Assembly: GCF_001424705.1 (NCBI RefSeq)
Contig: NZ_LMRA01000003.1
Span: 90,241-154,240, forward strand
Direction of reading: 5' to 3'
Length of the DNA: 64,000 nucleotides
Source of the DNA: Methylobacterium sp. Leaf465
Lineage (GTDB): Bacteria > Pseudomonadota > Alphaproteobacteria > Rhizobiales > Beijerinckiaceae
The stretch's first letter is position 1. Each line of letters starts with the position of its first letter. This document shows, piece after piece, positions 25,305-33,869 of this stretch. The position numbers were made by a program, and so were the translations under genes. The notes beneath the pieces were generated by a model. That model was given only the letters and a program-made list of their open reading frames with translations, was not told the origin of the DNA and searched no databases.

Positions 25305-26232
25305 TTTCCTCGTCAACTGGCTGGCCAACGTACCGACCTTCGCGTTGCCCTACGCGCTGGCCGCGCTCGGGCTCATCATCACCGAGAAGGCGGGCGTGCT
25401 CTCCCTGGGCGCGGAGGGCTTCCTGCTCATCGGCGCCATGAGCGGCATCGGCGTTCTGCTCGGGGTCGGGGACTACCCCCTCCTCGCGCTCACCGTGGCC
25501 GCGCTCGCGGCGGCGGCGCTCTCGCTGGTCTACGCGCTCCTCGTGGTGACGCTGCGGGTCAACCAGGTCATCGGCGGCCTCGCCCTGGTCTTCCTGGCGC
25601 AGGGCATGACGGGGGTGATCGCGACGCGCGCGGGCTGGACCAGCCGGCCCGTGGACGGCCTGCACACCGTTCCCCTGGGATCGCTCGCCGACATCCCGGT
25701 GCTGGGGCCGATCCTGTTCCAGCACGATCCCCTGGTCTTCGCCACGGTGCCCCTCGTCGCCCTCGTCGCCTACGTCCTCGACCGCACGATGTTCGGGCTG
25801 CGGCTGCGGGCCGTCGGCGACGGCCCCGACGCGGCCGATGCCGCCGGCATCCGCGTCGCCCTGACCCGATACGGGGCCATCGCCCTCGGCTCGGCACTGG
25901 TCGGCCTCGCGGGCGGCTATCTCTCGGTGGGCGTCGCCAAGATCTGGGTCGAGGGCATGAGCGGCGGGCGCGGCTGGATCGCCGTCGCCCTCGTCATCTT
26001 CGCCCGCTGGCAGCCCTGGCGGGCGCTCGGGGGCGCCCTCCTGTTCGGGGGCATCGAGGCGCTGATCCCCCGCATCGCCGCCATCGGTGTCGCCCTGCCG
26101 CAATATCTCGTCCTGATGACGCCCTACCTCGCCACCCTCGCGGTGATGATCTGGATCTGCCTGCGCCAGGACGGCCGCAGCCTGGAGCCGCGGGCCCTCG
26201 GCGTCGCCCACCTGCGCGAGGAGCGCCGCTGA
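25297..26232 (+). CDS. ABC transporter permease (nucleoside/BMP type) 2
   Basis: 311 residues; ATG 25297 overlaps the end of permease 1 by eight bases. Motifs are ALAALGLIITEKAGVLSLGAEGFLLIGAM and LRVNQVIGGLALVFLAQGMTGV, then LRLRAVGDGPDAADAAGIRV, matching YufQ-type permeases. About eight to nine hydrophobic segments. It completes the binding protein-ATPase-permease-permease importer and is the last gene of the operon. Confidence 0.92.
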   Translation: MFDFLVNWLANVPTFALPYALAALGLIITEKAGVLSLGAEGFLLIGAMSGIGVLLGVGDYPLLALTVAALAAAALSLVYALLVVTLRVNQVIGGLALVFLAQGMTGVIATRAGWTSRPVDGLHTVPLGSLADIPVLGPILFQHDPLVFATVPLVALVAYVLDRTMFGLRLRAVGDGPDAADAAGIRVALTRYGAIALGSALVGLAGGYLSVGVAKIWVEGMSGGRGWIAVALVIFARWQPWRALGGALLFGGIEALIPRIAAIGVALPQYLVLMTPYLATLAVMIWICLRQDGRSLEPRALGVAHLREERR

Positions 26233-26776
26233 GAGGGCTCGCCGATTCCGACCCGGCCGGCCTTCCGGGACCGAGCTCGGCGCGCGGCGATCACGGGGTG
26301 GCGGCCCCGGGGCGCCGGACAGCCCGATCCGGGACGGTGACGGGTCGACACGGGCCGGTCGTGCGCCGCCTCAGATCGCCACGCCATCGCCGCCGTGCCG
26401 CGGCTGATGGGCTGCCGTGATCGTCGTCATCAGCCGGATCAGGGTCTCCCCCTCGTGGCCCGCGAGCGGTTCGAGGGGCGCGTCGTGGGCCTGGCACGCG
26501 GCCTCTTCCATGGGCGAGGAGGCCAACACGATCATCCGGGCGGCTATGGAGGGCGGCCTGCGGGTCGATGTCGGGCATGGAAGCCCCTTCTCCCACCGGG
26601 TCTTCGCCGCCCGCCGCCTGTTCTGCCCCCGCCACCGGGCCTGGTTCACCCTGCCGGGCGGTGCCGTCTCGCCGGGATGGCCCGTGCGGGATCTGCCCAC
26701 CGATCCCGTCCGCCACGATCGCCGTCCGCATCGGCGCGGCCCGGTAGAGCCGGCCCCGTTTCCCGTCGTTCGGGTG
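26233..26776. other. Intergenic region, no convincing gene
   Basis: 544 bases between the permease operon and an IS3 orfA-like gene. Both strands have open frames but none combines a good start, RBS and protein-like sequence. The best candidates are a minus-strand frame ending at 26371 (MIVLASSPMEEAACQAHDAP...) and a plus-strand CPRHRAWFTLPGG stretch resembling half a Rieske motif. Probably decayed sequence. Confidence 0.35.
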
Positions 26777-27148
26777 TCAGGTCGCGGTCCTGAGGCCGGC
26801 ATAGCGTCCGACCGAGGCGTGGCCGCCCCGGAAGCCGGTCGACGGAACGGCCGATCCGGCCATCGGGGTCCCGCGTGGCGGGGGGCCATGGTCCCGCCCG
26901 GTCGACGCCGATGCGCGGAGCGCCTGCCGCAGCGCGGTGATCTCGCTCCGCAGGCGCGCGTTCTCGCGCTCGACGTCCCCGAGGCGGGTGACGCCGGCCG
27001 GCGACAGGCCGCCGAAGCGTCGGCGCCAGCGGTAGAACGTGCCGACGGAGACGTGCGCGGCCGTGCAGATGGCCGCGATGGCGGTGCCATTCGCGGCCTC
27101 CCGCAGGAGGAACGCGATCTCTTGATCGGTATGTCGGGATCGACGCAT
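26777..27148 (-). CDS. IS3-type transposase OrfA-like protein, standalone
   Basis: About 123 residues from ATG 27148 (ATG 27154 and 27202 are alternatives). RRSRHTDQEIAFLLREA, then ICTAAHVSVGTFYRWRRRFGGL and ERENARLRSEITALRQAL form the HTH plus leucine-zipper-like helix of IS3 OrfA proteins. No OrfB (DDE integrase) follows in any frame, and the C-terminal 45 residues look non-specific. It is either an IS fragment or a domesticated DNA-binding protein. It is divergent from urtA with about 250 bases between. Confidence 0.55.
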   Translation of the reverse strand: MRRSRHTDQEIAFLLREAANGTAIAAICTAAHVSVGTFYRWRRRFGGLSPAGVTRLGDVERENARLRSEITALRQALRASASTGRDHGPPPRGTPMAGSAVPSTGFRGGHASVGRYAGLRTAT

Positions 27149-27398
27149 GCGCATCAGCCAATCGAGTCGGTATCCGAGGAGGCGGTCCAGCAAGAAACGC
27201 ACCGTTGGCCGAGGGGCGCGGACAGACGTGCCGCGCGGTGCGGCGTGCGAATTTTGACGTTTGATCTGCAGCGGCGCACGCGTCGTGGGCGGAACGCCGT
27301 GGTTTTACGCAAGCCGCAGCCGCTCTGCAGCCTATTTGGCCTTCCTCCCCGGGCGCTCAACTCGGACAATCCGCCGGTCACGGAACGAGGCGAGAGCG

Positions 27399-28625
27399 AT
27401 GGTCGGATTCACGAGACGCGGCTTCCTGGGAACGGCGGCGACCCTGTCCGCCCCGGCCCTCATCCGCCCGGCCTGGGCCGCCGACACGGTCAAGCTCGGG
27501 TGCCTGTTCTCGTCCTCGGGCACCATGGCGAACATCGAGGGCCGCCTGAACTACGTGGTGCGGATGGCCGCCGACGGCCTCAACGCGAAGGGCGGCGTCA
27601 ACGGGCGTCGCATCGAGGTGGTGACCTCGGACCCCGCCTCCGACTGGCCGCTCTATGCGCAGATCGGCCGACAGATGCTGCAGCAGGAGAAGGTCGCCGC
27701 CCTGTTCGGCTGCTGGACCTCGGTCTCCCGCAAATCCGTGCTGCCGGTGGTCGAGCAGAATGACGGGCTGCTGTTCTATCCGCTCCACTTCGAGGGCGAC
27801 GAGAACTCGAAGAACGTCGTCTACGTGAACTCGCCCCCGGCGAGCTCGGTGCTGCCGGCGGTCGATTACCTCATGGGTGCGGAGGGCGTCGGGGCCAAGC
27901 GGTTCTTCATGGTCGGCTCGGACTACGTCTGGCCGCGGACCATCAACAAGCAGCTCAAGGCCTACTGGACCTCCAAGGGCGTGCCCGAGACCGCGTGGCG
28001 CGAGGAATACGTGCCCCTGGGCTTCTCCAACTTCCAGACCCTGGTGAACCAGATCCGCAGCTTCGCCGCCCAGCCCGGCGGCCAGCCCATCGTGGTCCTC
28101 ACCGTGGTCGGCTCCTCGATTCCCGACTTCCTGCGCGAATTCGCCAATCAGGGCATCCGCGCCACCGACGTGCCGATCCTCGGCCTCGACATGGTGGAGG
28201 CGGACCTCGAGGGCCTCGACACCGCGCCCCTCGTCGGCCACCTCAACTGCTGGGCCTATCTCCAGGCCGCCAAGGCCGAGGCGAACACGACGTTCCTGTC
28301 CGAGTGGGCGGCCTACGTGAAGGCCAAGGGCGTGCCCTTCAGCGCCGACACGGTCATCGACCCCATGGTCTCGGCCTATGACAGCGTCCAGCTCTGGGCG
28401 CTCGCCGCCGCCAAGGCCGGCAGCTTCGACGTCCCGGAGGTGCGCAAGGCCTTCCCCGGCCTCCGCTTCGCCGACCCCTCCGGCTACACCCTGACCATGG
28501 GCGGCGAGAACAACTACGTCGCCCGGGGCGTCTTCATCGGCTCGGTCAACGAGAAGCAGGGCTTCGACATCCTCTGGCAATCGCCCGATGCCCCCAAGCC
28601 TGTGCCGTTCAGCCCGTATGGCTGA
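27399..28625 (+). CDS. urtA: Urea/short-chain amide ABC transporter substrate-binding protein
   Basis: 408 residues from ATG 27399. The twin-arginine signal FTRRGFLGTAATLSAPALIRPAWAA indicates Tat export. The mature part begins TVKLGCLFSSSGTMANIEG and contains LFGCWTSVSRKSVLPVVEQNDGLLFYPLHFEG and PLVGHLNCWAYLQ, typical of UrtA/FmdD (Peripla_BP_5). It heads a five-gene operon followed by an acetamidase, so amides may be the ligand rather than, or as well as, urea. The start of urtB overlaps its end. Confidence 0.92.
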   Translation: MVGFTRRGFLGTAATLSAPALIRPAWAADTVKLGCLFSSSGTMANIEGRLNYVVRMAADGLNAKGGVNGRRIEVVTSDPASDWPLYAQIGRQMLQQEKVAALFGCWTSVSRKSVLPVVEQNDGLLFYPLHFEGDENSKNVVYVNSPPASSVLPAVDYLMGAEGVGAKRFFMVGSDYVWPRTINKQLKAYWTSKGVPETAWREEYVPLGFSNFQTLVNQIRSFAAQPGGQPIVVLTVVGSSIPDFLREFANQGIRATDVPILGLDMVEADLEGLDTAPLVGHLNCWAYLQAAKAEANTTFLSEWAAYVKAKGVPFSADTVIDPMVSAYDSVQLWALAAAKAGSFDVPEVRKAFPGLRFADPSGYTLTMGGENNYVARGVFIGSVNEKQGFDILWQSPDAPKPVPFSPYG

Positions 28626-30258
28626 GGGTCCGGGACGGTTCGGCCTGGTCGCCCTCCTGCTGTGGGCCGCGAGCCTGGTGGCGTCGCCGGCCCTCGCGGC
28701 CGGAGCGCCCCTCGATCGGGGCGCCTTCACCACCGCCCTCTGCGGCGACGGCGCGGTACAGGGCACGGCGGTGGAGGGGATCCTGCACGCCTCGGCGGAG
28801 GCGGAGTCCGGCGACGTCGCCTGGGCCGGCACGGTCCTGCGCGCCCTCCTCGAGCGGCGTCTGACCTGCCTGGGCGGGTCCGCCCTGCTCCTCGACCGGG
28901 CCGGTGCCGCCGACGGCCGCGACGCGGCCACCGGGGCGGTGCGCCCGGTCGCGGGCGGCCGCGCGCCGGTGCTCGGCCTGCGCCAGCGCGCCCTCGCGGA
29001 GACCGCCTCCGGAGCGGCGTCGCTGCTGACCGGGTCGGGCGTCGCGGCACGCCGGGCCGGCCTCGCCACCCTGGAGCGCCGGATCACCAGCGTGCCGGAA
29101 GCCCTCCTCCTGCGCGCGGCCTCCGCCGAGACGGATCCCGGCCTCAAGGTAAGCCTCGCGGCGCTCGCGCAATCCGCCGCCCTGTCCTCCGCCGATCCGG
29201 CGCGCCGCCTCGGGGCGATCCGGGCCGTCTCGGAATCGCCCTCGGGCGCCGCCTTCTCCCGCCTGTCCGCCCTCAAGGCCGATCCCGCCTACGGCAGCGA
29301 TCCCGCCTTTCGCGGCACCCTCGACGCCGCCCTGGCCCGCGTCGCGCGGGCGGTGTCGATCGGGGACGGTCTGGCGGTGCTCTACAACGGCCTGAGCTTC
29401 GCCAGCATCCTGTTCATGGCGGCGGCGGGCCTGGCGATCATCTTCGGGCTGATGGGCGTCATCAACCTCGCCCAGGGCGAGTTCATCATGATCGGCGCCT
29501 ACGCGACCTACGGCGTGCAGGAAGCCTTCCGGCGGCTCGCACCGCCCGCCTGGCTCGACGCCTACCTCCTCGCCGCGATTCCGGTCGCGTTCCTGGCCGC
29601 GGCGGGGGTCGGCATCGCCATCGAGGCCCTGATCCTGCGCCACCTCTACCGGCGCCCGCTGATGAGCCTGCTCGCCACCTGGGCGGTGAGTCTGCTCCTC
29701 ATCAACGGGGTCCGGGTCGCGGTGGGATCGCAGAACCTGCAATTCGCGATGCCGCCCTACGTCAGCGGCGGCGTGCCCCTCTATGCCGACTTCGTGGTCA
29801 CCTGGAACCGCCTGTTCGCCATCGCCTTCGCGGCCGTCACCCTGGTGCTGACCCTCGTCATCCTGAAGCGGACGCCGCTCGGGCTGGACATCCGCGCGGT
29901 GACGCAGAACCGCGACATGGCCGCCTGCCTCGGCATCCGCACCCGGCGGGTCGACCGGCTCGCCTTCGGCTTCGGCTCGGGGCTCGCCGGCCTCGCCGGC
30001 GTGGCCCTCTGCCCGATCTACAGCGTGAATCCCGGGATGGGCGCCACCTTCATCGTCGACAGCTTCATGGTGGTGGTGCTCGGCGGCGTCGGCACCGTGG
30101 TGGGCACCCTGGTCGCGGCGCTGGGCATCGGGGGCGCCAACGTCCTCATCGAGCCGCTCTACGGGGCCGTGGCCGCCAAGGTCATCGTGCTCGCCGGCAT
30201 CATCCTGTTCCTGCAGCGCCGCCCCGAGGGCCTGTTCGCCGTGCGGCGTCGGCGATGA
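28618..30258 (+). CDS. urtB: Urea/amide ABC transporter permease UrtB, with long periplasmic N-domain
   Basis: 546 residues from ATG 28618, overlapping urtA by eight bases. A signal-like N-terminus (FGLVALLLWAASLVASPALAAG) precedes an extracytoplasmic helical region of about 220 residues, the usual UrtB extension. The LivH-type permease domain then begins at about 260 (LAVLYNGLSFASILFMAAAGLAIIFGLMGVINLAQGEFIMIGAYATYG), with GLDIRAVTQNRDMAACLGI as the ATPase-coupling loop. It works with UrtC. Length and architecture are normal for the family. Confidence 0.93.
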   Translation: MAEGPGRFGLVALLLWAASLVASPALAAGAPLDRGAFTTALCGDGAVQGTAVEGILHASAEAESGDVAWAGTVLRALLERRLTCLGGSALLLDRAGAADGRDAATGAVRPVAGGRAPVLGLRQRALAETASGAASLLTGSGVAARRAGLATLERRITSVPEALLLRAASAETDPGLKVSLAALAQSAALSSADPARRLGAIRAVSESPSGAAFSRLSALKADPAYGSDPAFRGTLDAALARVARAVSIGDGLAVLYNGLSFASILFMAAAGLAIIFGLMGVINLAQGEFIMIGAYATYGVQEAFRRLAPPAWLDAYLLAAIPVAFLAAAGVGIAIEALILRHLYRRPLMSLLATWAVSLLLINGVRVAVGSQNLQFAMPPYVSGGVPLYADFVVTWNRLFAIAFAAVTLVLTLVILKRTPLGLDIRAVTQNRDMAACLGIRTRRVDRLAFGFGSGLAGLAGVALCPIYSVNPGMGATFIVDSFMVVVLGGVGTVVGTLVAALGIGGANVLIEPLYGAVAAKVIVLAGIILFLQRRPEGLFAVRRRR

Positions 30259-31370
30259 GCGGCGCCCTCGACCTGTCGCCCGGCGTGCCGGCGGCCCGAC
30301 GGCCCGGCCCGAGCCTCGGGGGCGACCCGCTGCTCGCGGGCCTCGTCGGCCTCGTCCTGGCGACGGCCCTCGCCCTCGTGCTGCTCCAGCCCGCCCCCTA
30401 CCTCGTCAACCTGGTCGGGCAACTGGCGGCCTTCGCGATCCTCGCCGTCTCCCTCGACCTCGTCTGGGGCTATCTCGGCATCCTCAGCCTCGGGCACGGA
30501 CTGTTTTTCGCCATCGGCGGCTACGTCTGCGCGATGCACCTCCTGGCCCATGCCTACGCGGTCACGGGCACCCCACCGGACCTGATGCAGTTCATGGGCT
30601 GGAAGAGCCTGCCGGTCTACTGGACCGGGCTGACCAGCGCGCCCTACGCCCTCGCCCTGGCGCTGGGATTGACGGCGGCCGTCGCCTTCGTGTTCGGTCT
30701 CGCCTCGTTCCGCTCGCGGGTGAACGGCGTCTACTTCTCGATCATCAGCCAGGCCCTGGTCTACGTCGCCATGCTGCTGATGTTTCGCAACGATACCGGT
30801 CTGGGCGGCAACAACGGCATGACGGGGTTCTCGCGGCTGTTCGGCTGGCCCATGGGCGCGCCCGGGGTCGTCACCGGTCTCGCCGTCGCGACGCTCCTGT
30901 GCCTCGCGGCCGTGCTCGTCGGGGCGCGGGTCCTGGTGGCGAGCCCGCTGGGGCGCCGCATGCTGGCCTGCCGGGACGACGAGGCGCGGCTGCGCACCCT
31001 CGGCTACGGCACCACGCGCCTCAAGCTCGGGATCTGGTGCCTCTCGGCCGTCATCGCGGCGCTGGCCGGCCTCCTCTACGTGCCCCAGGTCGGCATCATC
31101 AATCCACGGGTGCTCAGCCCCGACCTCTCCATCGAGATCGCGGTCTGGGTCGCCATCGGCGGGCTGGGCCGGCTCGGGGGCGCCGTGATCGGCGCGGTGG
31201 CGGTCAACGCCCTCAAGTTCTGGCTCAGCGCGGCGATGCCGGAGGCCTGGCCCTTCATCCTCTCCGGCCTCGTCCTCGTGGTGGTCCTCGGGTTGCCCAA
31301 CGGCCTCCTCGACCTCGCCGCGCTCCGGCTGAAGCCGACCTGGCTCCGGCGCGCGGGATCGCGGCCGTGA
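30255..31370 (+). CDS. urtC: Urea/amide ABC transporter permease UrtC
   Basis: 371 residues; ATG 30255 overlaps the urtB stop (ATGA). LivM-type permease: LDLVWGYLGILSLGHGLFFAIGGYVCAMHLL, VNGVYFSIISQALVYVAMLLMF, NDTGLGGNNGMTGF and LACRDDEARLRTLGYGTTRLKLG. About nine transmembrane segments. Its stop overlaps the urtD GTG start. Confidence 0.94.
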   Translation: MSGALDLSPGVPAARRPGPSLGGDPLLAGLVGLVLATALALVLLQPAPYLVNLVGQLAAFAILAVSLDLVWGYLGILSLGHGLFFAIGGYVCAMHLLAHAYAVTGTPPDLMQFMGWKSLPVYWTGLTSAPYALALALGLTAAVAFVFGLASFRSRVNGVYFSIISQALVYVAMLLMFRNDTGLGGNNGMTGFSRLFGWPMGAPGVVTGLAVATLLCLAAVLVGARVLVASPLGRRMLACRDDEARLRTLGYGTTRLKLGIWCLSAVIAALAGLLYVPQVGIINPRVLSPDLSIEIAVWVAIGGLGRLGGAVIGAVAVNALKFWLSAAMPEAWPFILSGLVLVVVLGLPNGLLDLAALRLKPTWLRRAGSRP

Positions 31371-32077
31371 GCGCCCTCGTGATCGACGGCCTCACGGTCG
31401 TGTTCGGCGCCTTCCGGGCCCTGGACGGCCTCTCCCTCGCCGTCGATCCGGGCGAGGTCCGCGCGGTGATCGGCCCCAACGGGGCGGGCAAGACCACGCT
31501 GCTCGATGCGATCACGGGGATCACCCGCCCGCGTTCCGGGCGCATCCGCCTCGATGACGGGCGCGACCTGACCCGAGCGTCGGAGGCCGAGATCGCCCGG
31601 GCGGGGGTGCGCCGCAAGTTCCAGAAGCCCAGCGTCTTCCCGGCCCTGACGGTGCGCGAGAACCTCGCCCTCGGCTGCGGCCCCGATTGCCCGGCGCGGG
31701 AGCGGCCGGCCCGCCTCGCCCGGGCCCTGGCGGAGACCGGCCTCGAAGCGCGCGCCGCCGTGCCGGCCGGCGCCCTCGCCCACGGCGAGAAGCAATGGCT
31801 CGAGATCGGCATGGTGCTGGCCTCCGAACCCCGGGTCCTCCTCCTCGACGAGCCGGTGGCGGGGCTGTCCGACGACGAGACCGCGCGCACCGCCGACCTC
31901 ATCGGCGCCCTGCGCCGGCCCGACCGGGCCATCCTGGTGATCGAGCACGACATGGCCTTCGTCGAGGCGGTGGCCGACCGGGTCACGGTGCTGCACGAGG
32001 GCCGGACCCTGTTCGAGGGGGCCATGGCGGGGGCCCGCGCCGATGCCCGCGTAATCGAGGTGTTCCTCGGCCGATGA
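31367..32077 (+). CDS. urtD: Urea/amide ABC transporter ATPase UrtD
   Basis: 236 residues from GTG 31367, which overlaps the urtC TGA (GTGA). Walker A is IGPNGAGKTTLLDAITG. The family-specific VRRKFQKPSVFPALTVRENL (Q-loop) follows, then the signature region LAHGEKQWLEIGMVLASEPRVLLLDEPVAGLSDDE and the H-loop VIEHDMAFVEAVADRVTVLHEG. The signature LAHGEKQWLEIGM replaces LSGGQ, as is normal for UrtD. Its stop overlaps the urtE ATG. Confidence 0.94.
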   Translation: MSALVIDGLTVVFGAFRALDGLSLAVDPGEVRAVIGPNGAGKTTLLDAITGITRPRSGRIRLDDGRDLTRASEAEIARAGVRRKFQKPSVFPALTVRENLALGCGPDCPARERPARLARALAETGLEARAAVPAGALAHGEKQWLEIGMVLASEPRVLLLDEPVAGLSDDETARTADLIGALRRPDRAILVIEHDMAFVEAVADRVTVLHEGRTLFEGAMAGARADARVIEVFLGR

Positions 32078-32802
32078 CGCCAGCCCTCAACCCATCCCCC
32101 GCTCCTCCGGCCGGCCTGACGGTGTCGGGGCTCGACCAGCATTACGGCAGCGCCCAGGTGCTCCGGACCGTCGGATTCCATGTCGCGCCCGGCACCTGCC
32201 TTGCCGTGCTCGGCCGCAACGGGGCCGGCAAGACCACCCTGCTGCGCTGCCTCGCCGGCCTGATCCCGGCGACGCGGGGGACGGTCGCCCTCGATGGCGT
32301 GGACCTCACGCGGTGGTCCCCCGACCGGCGGGCGCGCTCCGGCCTCGCCCTCGTGCCGCAGGGCCGGGAGATCTTCGCCGACCTCAGCGTCGCGGAGAAC
32401 CTCCGGGTCGCCGCCCGGGCGCACGGCCTGGATCGGAGCGGCGCCGTCGACGAGGCCGTCGCGCTGTTCCCGGCCCTGCGCGAGCTCTGGCACCGCCCGG
32501 GCGGCAACCTCTCCGGCGGCCAGCAGCAGCAGCTCGCCATGGCCCGGGCCCTGGCGACGCGGCCGCGCATCCTGCTCCTCGACGAACCGACCGAGGGCAT
32601 CCAGCCCTCGATCGTCGCCGCCATCGAGGCCGTGATCGCGGGGCTCCAGGGCCGCATCACCGTCGTCCTGGTGGAGCAGTACCTCGCCTTCGCGATCCGC
32701 CTCGCCGACGCCTTCGTGGTTCTCTCCCGCGGCGCCGTGGTGGAGCAGGGCCTGCGCCAGGACCTGAACCACGACGCCGTTTCCCGGCACATCGCCGTCT
32801 GA
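32074..32802 (+). CDS. urtE: Urea/amide ABC transporter ATPase UrtE
   Basis: 242 residues from ATG 32074. VSGLDQHYGSAQVLRTVGF opens the domain, Walker A is LGRNGAGKTTLLRCLAGL, and the Q-loop region is LALVPQGREIFADLSVAENL. LSGGQQQQLAMARALATRPRILLLDEPTEGIQPSIV is the signature plus Walker B, and the H-loop position reads VLVEQYLAFAI with Gln, as is usual in UrtE/LivF. It completes the importer, and an acetamidase gene begins 23 bases downstream. Confidence 0.94.
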   Translation: MTPALNPSPAPPAGLTVSGLDQHYGSAQVLRTVGFHVAPGTCLAVLGRNGAGKTTLLRCLAGLIPATRGTVALDGVDLTRWSPDRRARSGLALVPQGREIFADLSVAENLRVAARAHGLDRSGAVDEAVALFPALRELWHRPGGNLSGGQQQQLAMARALATRPRILLLDEPTEGIQPSIVAAIEAVIAGLQGRITVVLVEQYLAFAIRLADAFVVLSRGAVVEQGLRQDLNHDAVSRHIAV

Positions 32803-32825
32803 CCCCCCCCGACCCAGGAGCCCGC

Positions 32826-33782
32826 ATGTCGATGCATCACGAGATTCCCGCGACCCCCGAGAGCATGGTGCTGGGCTACTTCGACGCCACCCTGCCCCCC
32901 GTGCTGGAGGTGGCCTCCGGCGATACCGTGACGCTGCACTCGTTCCCGGCCGGCGGACGGGAATCGCTCCATCCCGATCCCGCCCGCGTGCCCGCGGATT
33001 ACCGGCTCGCCCTCGACACCCTGGCGCAGGGCCCCGGCCCCCACTTCGTCACCGGACCCGTCCACGTGCGCGGTGCCGAGCCCGGCGACGTGCTCCAGGT
33101 CGACATCCTGGACCTGAAGGTCCGCATGGACTGGGGCTTCGTGGCGATCCTGCCGCTCCTCGGCACCCTGCCGGACGAGTTCACGGACTACGAGACCATC
33201 CACCCCGACATCGACCTCGCCCGCGGCGTCGCCGTGCTGCCCTGGGGCACGGAACTCCCCCTCGATCCGTTCTTCGGCATCATGGGCACGGCGCCCCCCG
33301 CCGCCTGGGGGCGGGTCGGAACCCCGGTCCCGCGCGGGTTCGGCGGGAACATGGACAACAAGGAGCTCCGGGTCGGCACCACCCTGTACCTGCCGGTCTA
33401 TAACCCGGGCGCCGGCTTCTACGCGGGCGACGGACACGGCGTGCAGGGCGACGGCGAGGTCTGCATCACGGCCCTGGAGACCGGCCTCACCGGCACGGTC
33501 CGCCTCACCGTGCGCAAGGATCTCGGCTACGCGTGGCCCTTCGCCGAGACGCCCACGGACCTGATGTCGATCGGCCTGCACGAGAGCCTGGACGAGGCGA
33601 TGCGCCAGGCCGTGCGCGAGATGGTGCGCCACGTCTGCGACCGCACGGACCTGACCCGCAACCAGGCCTACATGCTCTGCTCGCTGGCCGGGAACCTGCG
33701 CATCACCCAGACGGTGGACGGCAACAAGGGCGTGCACATGCTGATGCCGAAGCGCGCTCTGAAGCCGAAGCGCGCGCTCTGA
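32826..33782 (+). CDS. Acetamidase/formamidase
   Basis: 318 residues from ATG 32826 in the FmdA_AmdA family. Motifs are MVLGYFDATLPPVLEVASGDTVTLHSF, GPVHVRGAEPGDVLQVDILDLK, WGRVGTPVPRGFGGNMDNKEL, LYLPVYNPGAGFYAGDGHGVQGDGEV and YAWPFAETPTDLMSIGLHESLDEAMRQAVREM. It hydrolyses formamide or acetamide to ammonia and the acid. Position directly after urtABCDE suggests a combined amide uptake and hydrolysis operon, like fmdDEF-fmdA of Methylophilus. The last 12 residues (MPKRALKPKRAL) come from a small tandem duplication, so the C-terminus may be slightly extended. Confidence 0.93.
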   Translation: MSMHHEIPATPESMVLGYFDATLPPVLEVASGDTVTLHSFPAGGRESLHPDPARVPADYRLALDTLAQGPGPHFVTGPVHVRGAEPGDVLQVDILDLKVRMDWGFVAILPLLGTLPDEFTDYETIHPDIDLARGVAVLPWGTELPLDPFFGIMGTAPPAAWGRVGTPVPRGFGGNMDNKELRVGTTLYLPVYNPGAGFYAGDGHGVQGDGEVCITALETGLTGTVRLTVRKDLGYAWPFAETPTDLMSIGLHESLDEAMRQAVREMVRHVCDRTDLTRNQAYMLCSLAGNLRITQTVDGNKGVHMLMPKRALKPKRAL

Positions 33783-33801
33783 CGTCGAAGCGCGCGTCCC
33801 G
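33747..33801 (+). repeat. Tandem repeat across the acetamidase stop codon
   Basis: Three imperfect copies of an 18-20 base unit containing CGAAGCGCGC: CCGAAGCGCGCTCTGAAG, CCGAAGCGCGCGCTCTGAC, then GTCGAAGCGCGCGTCC. The first two encode the repeated PKRAL of the acetamidase C-terminus, and the stop lies at the end of the second copy. Confidence 0.75.
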
Positions 33802-33869
33802 AAGGCGGCCCTGCCTCGGCCGCCAGACACCGGAGGCGCGGGCTGGAATGGGACCGTCCGGTTGGGGCC

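Noticed and set aside
26560..26710. CPRHRAWFTLPGG on the plus strand as a Rieske [2Fe-2S] half-motif
   Set aside because: Only the second Cys-x-x-His box is present, without the first C-x-H box and without a full domain; likely chance or a tiny fossil.
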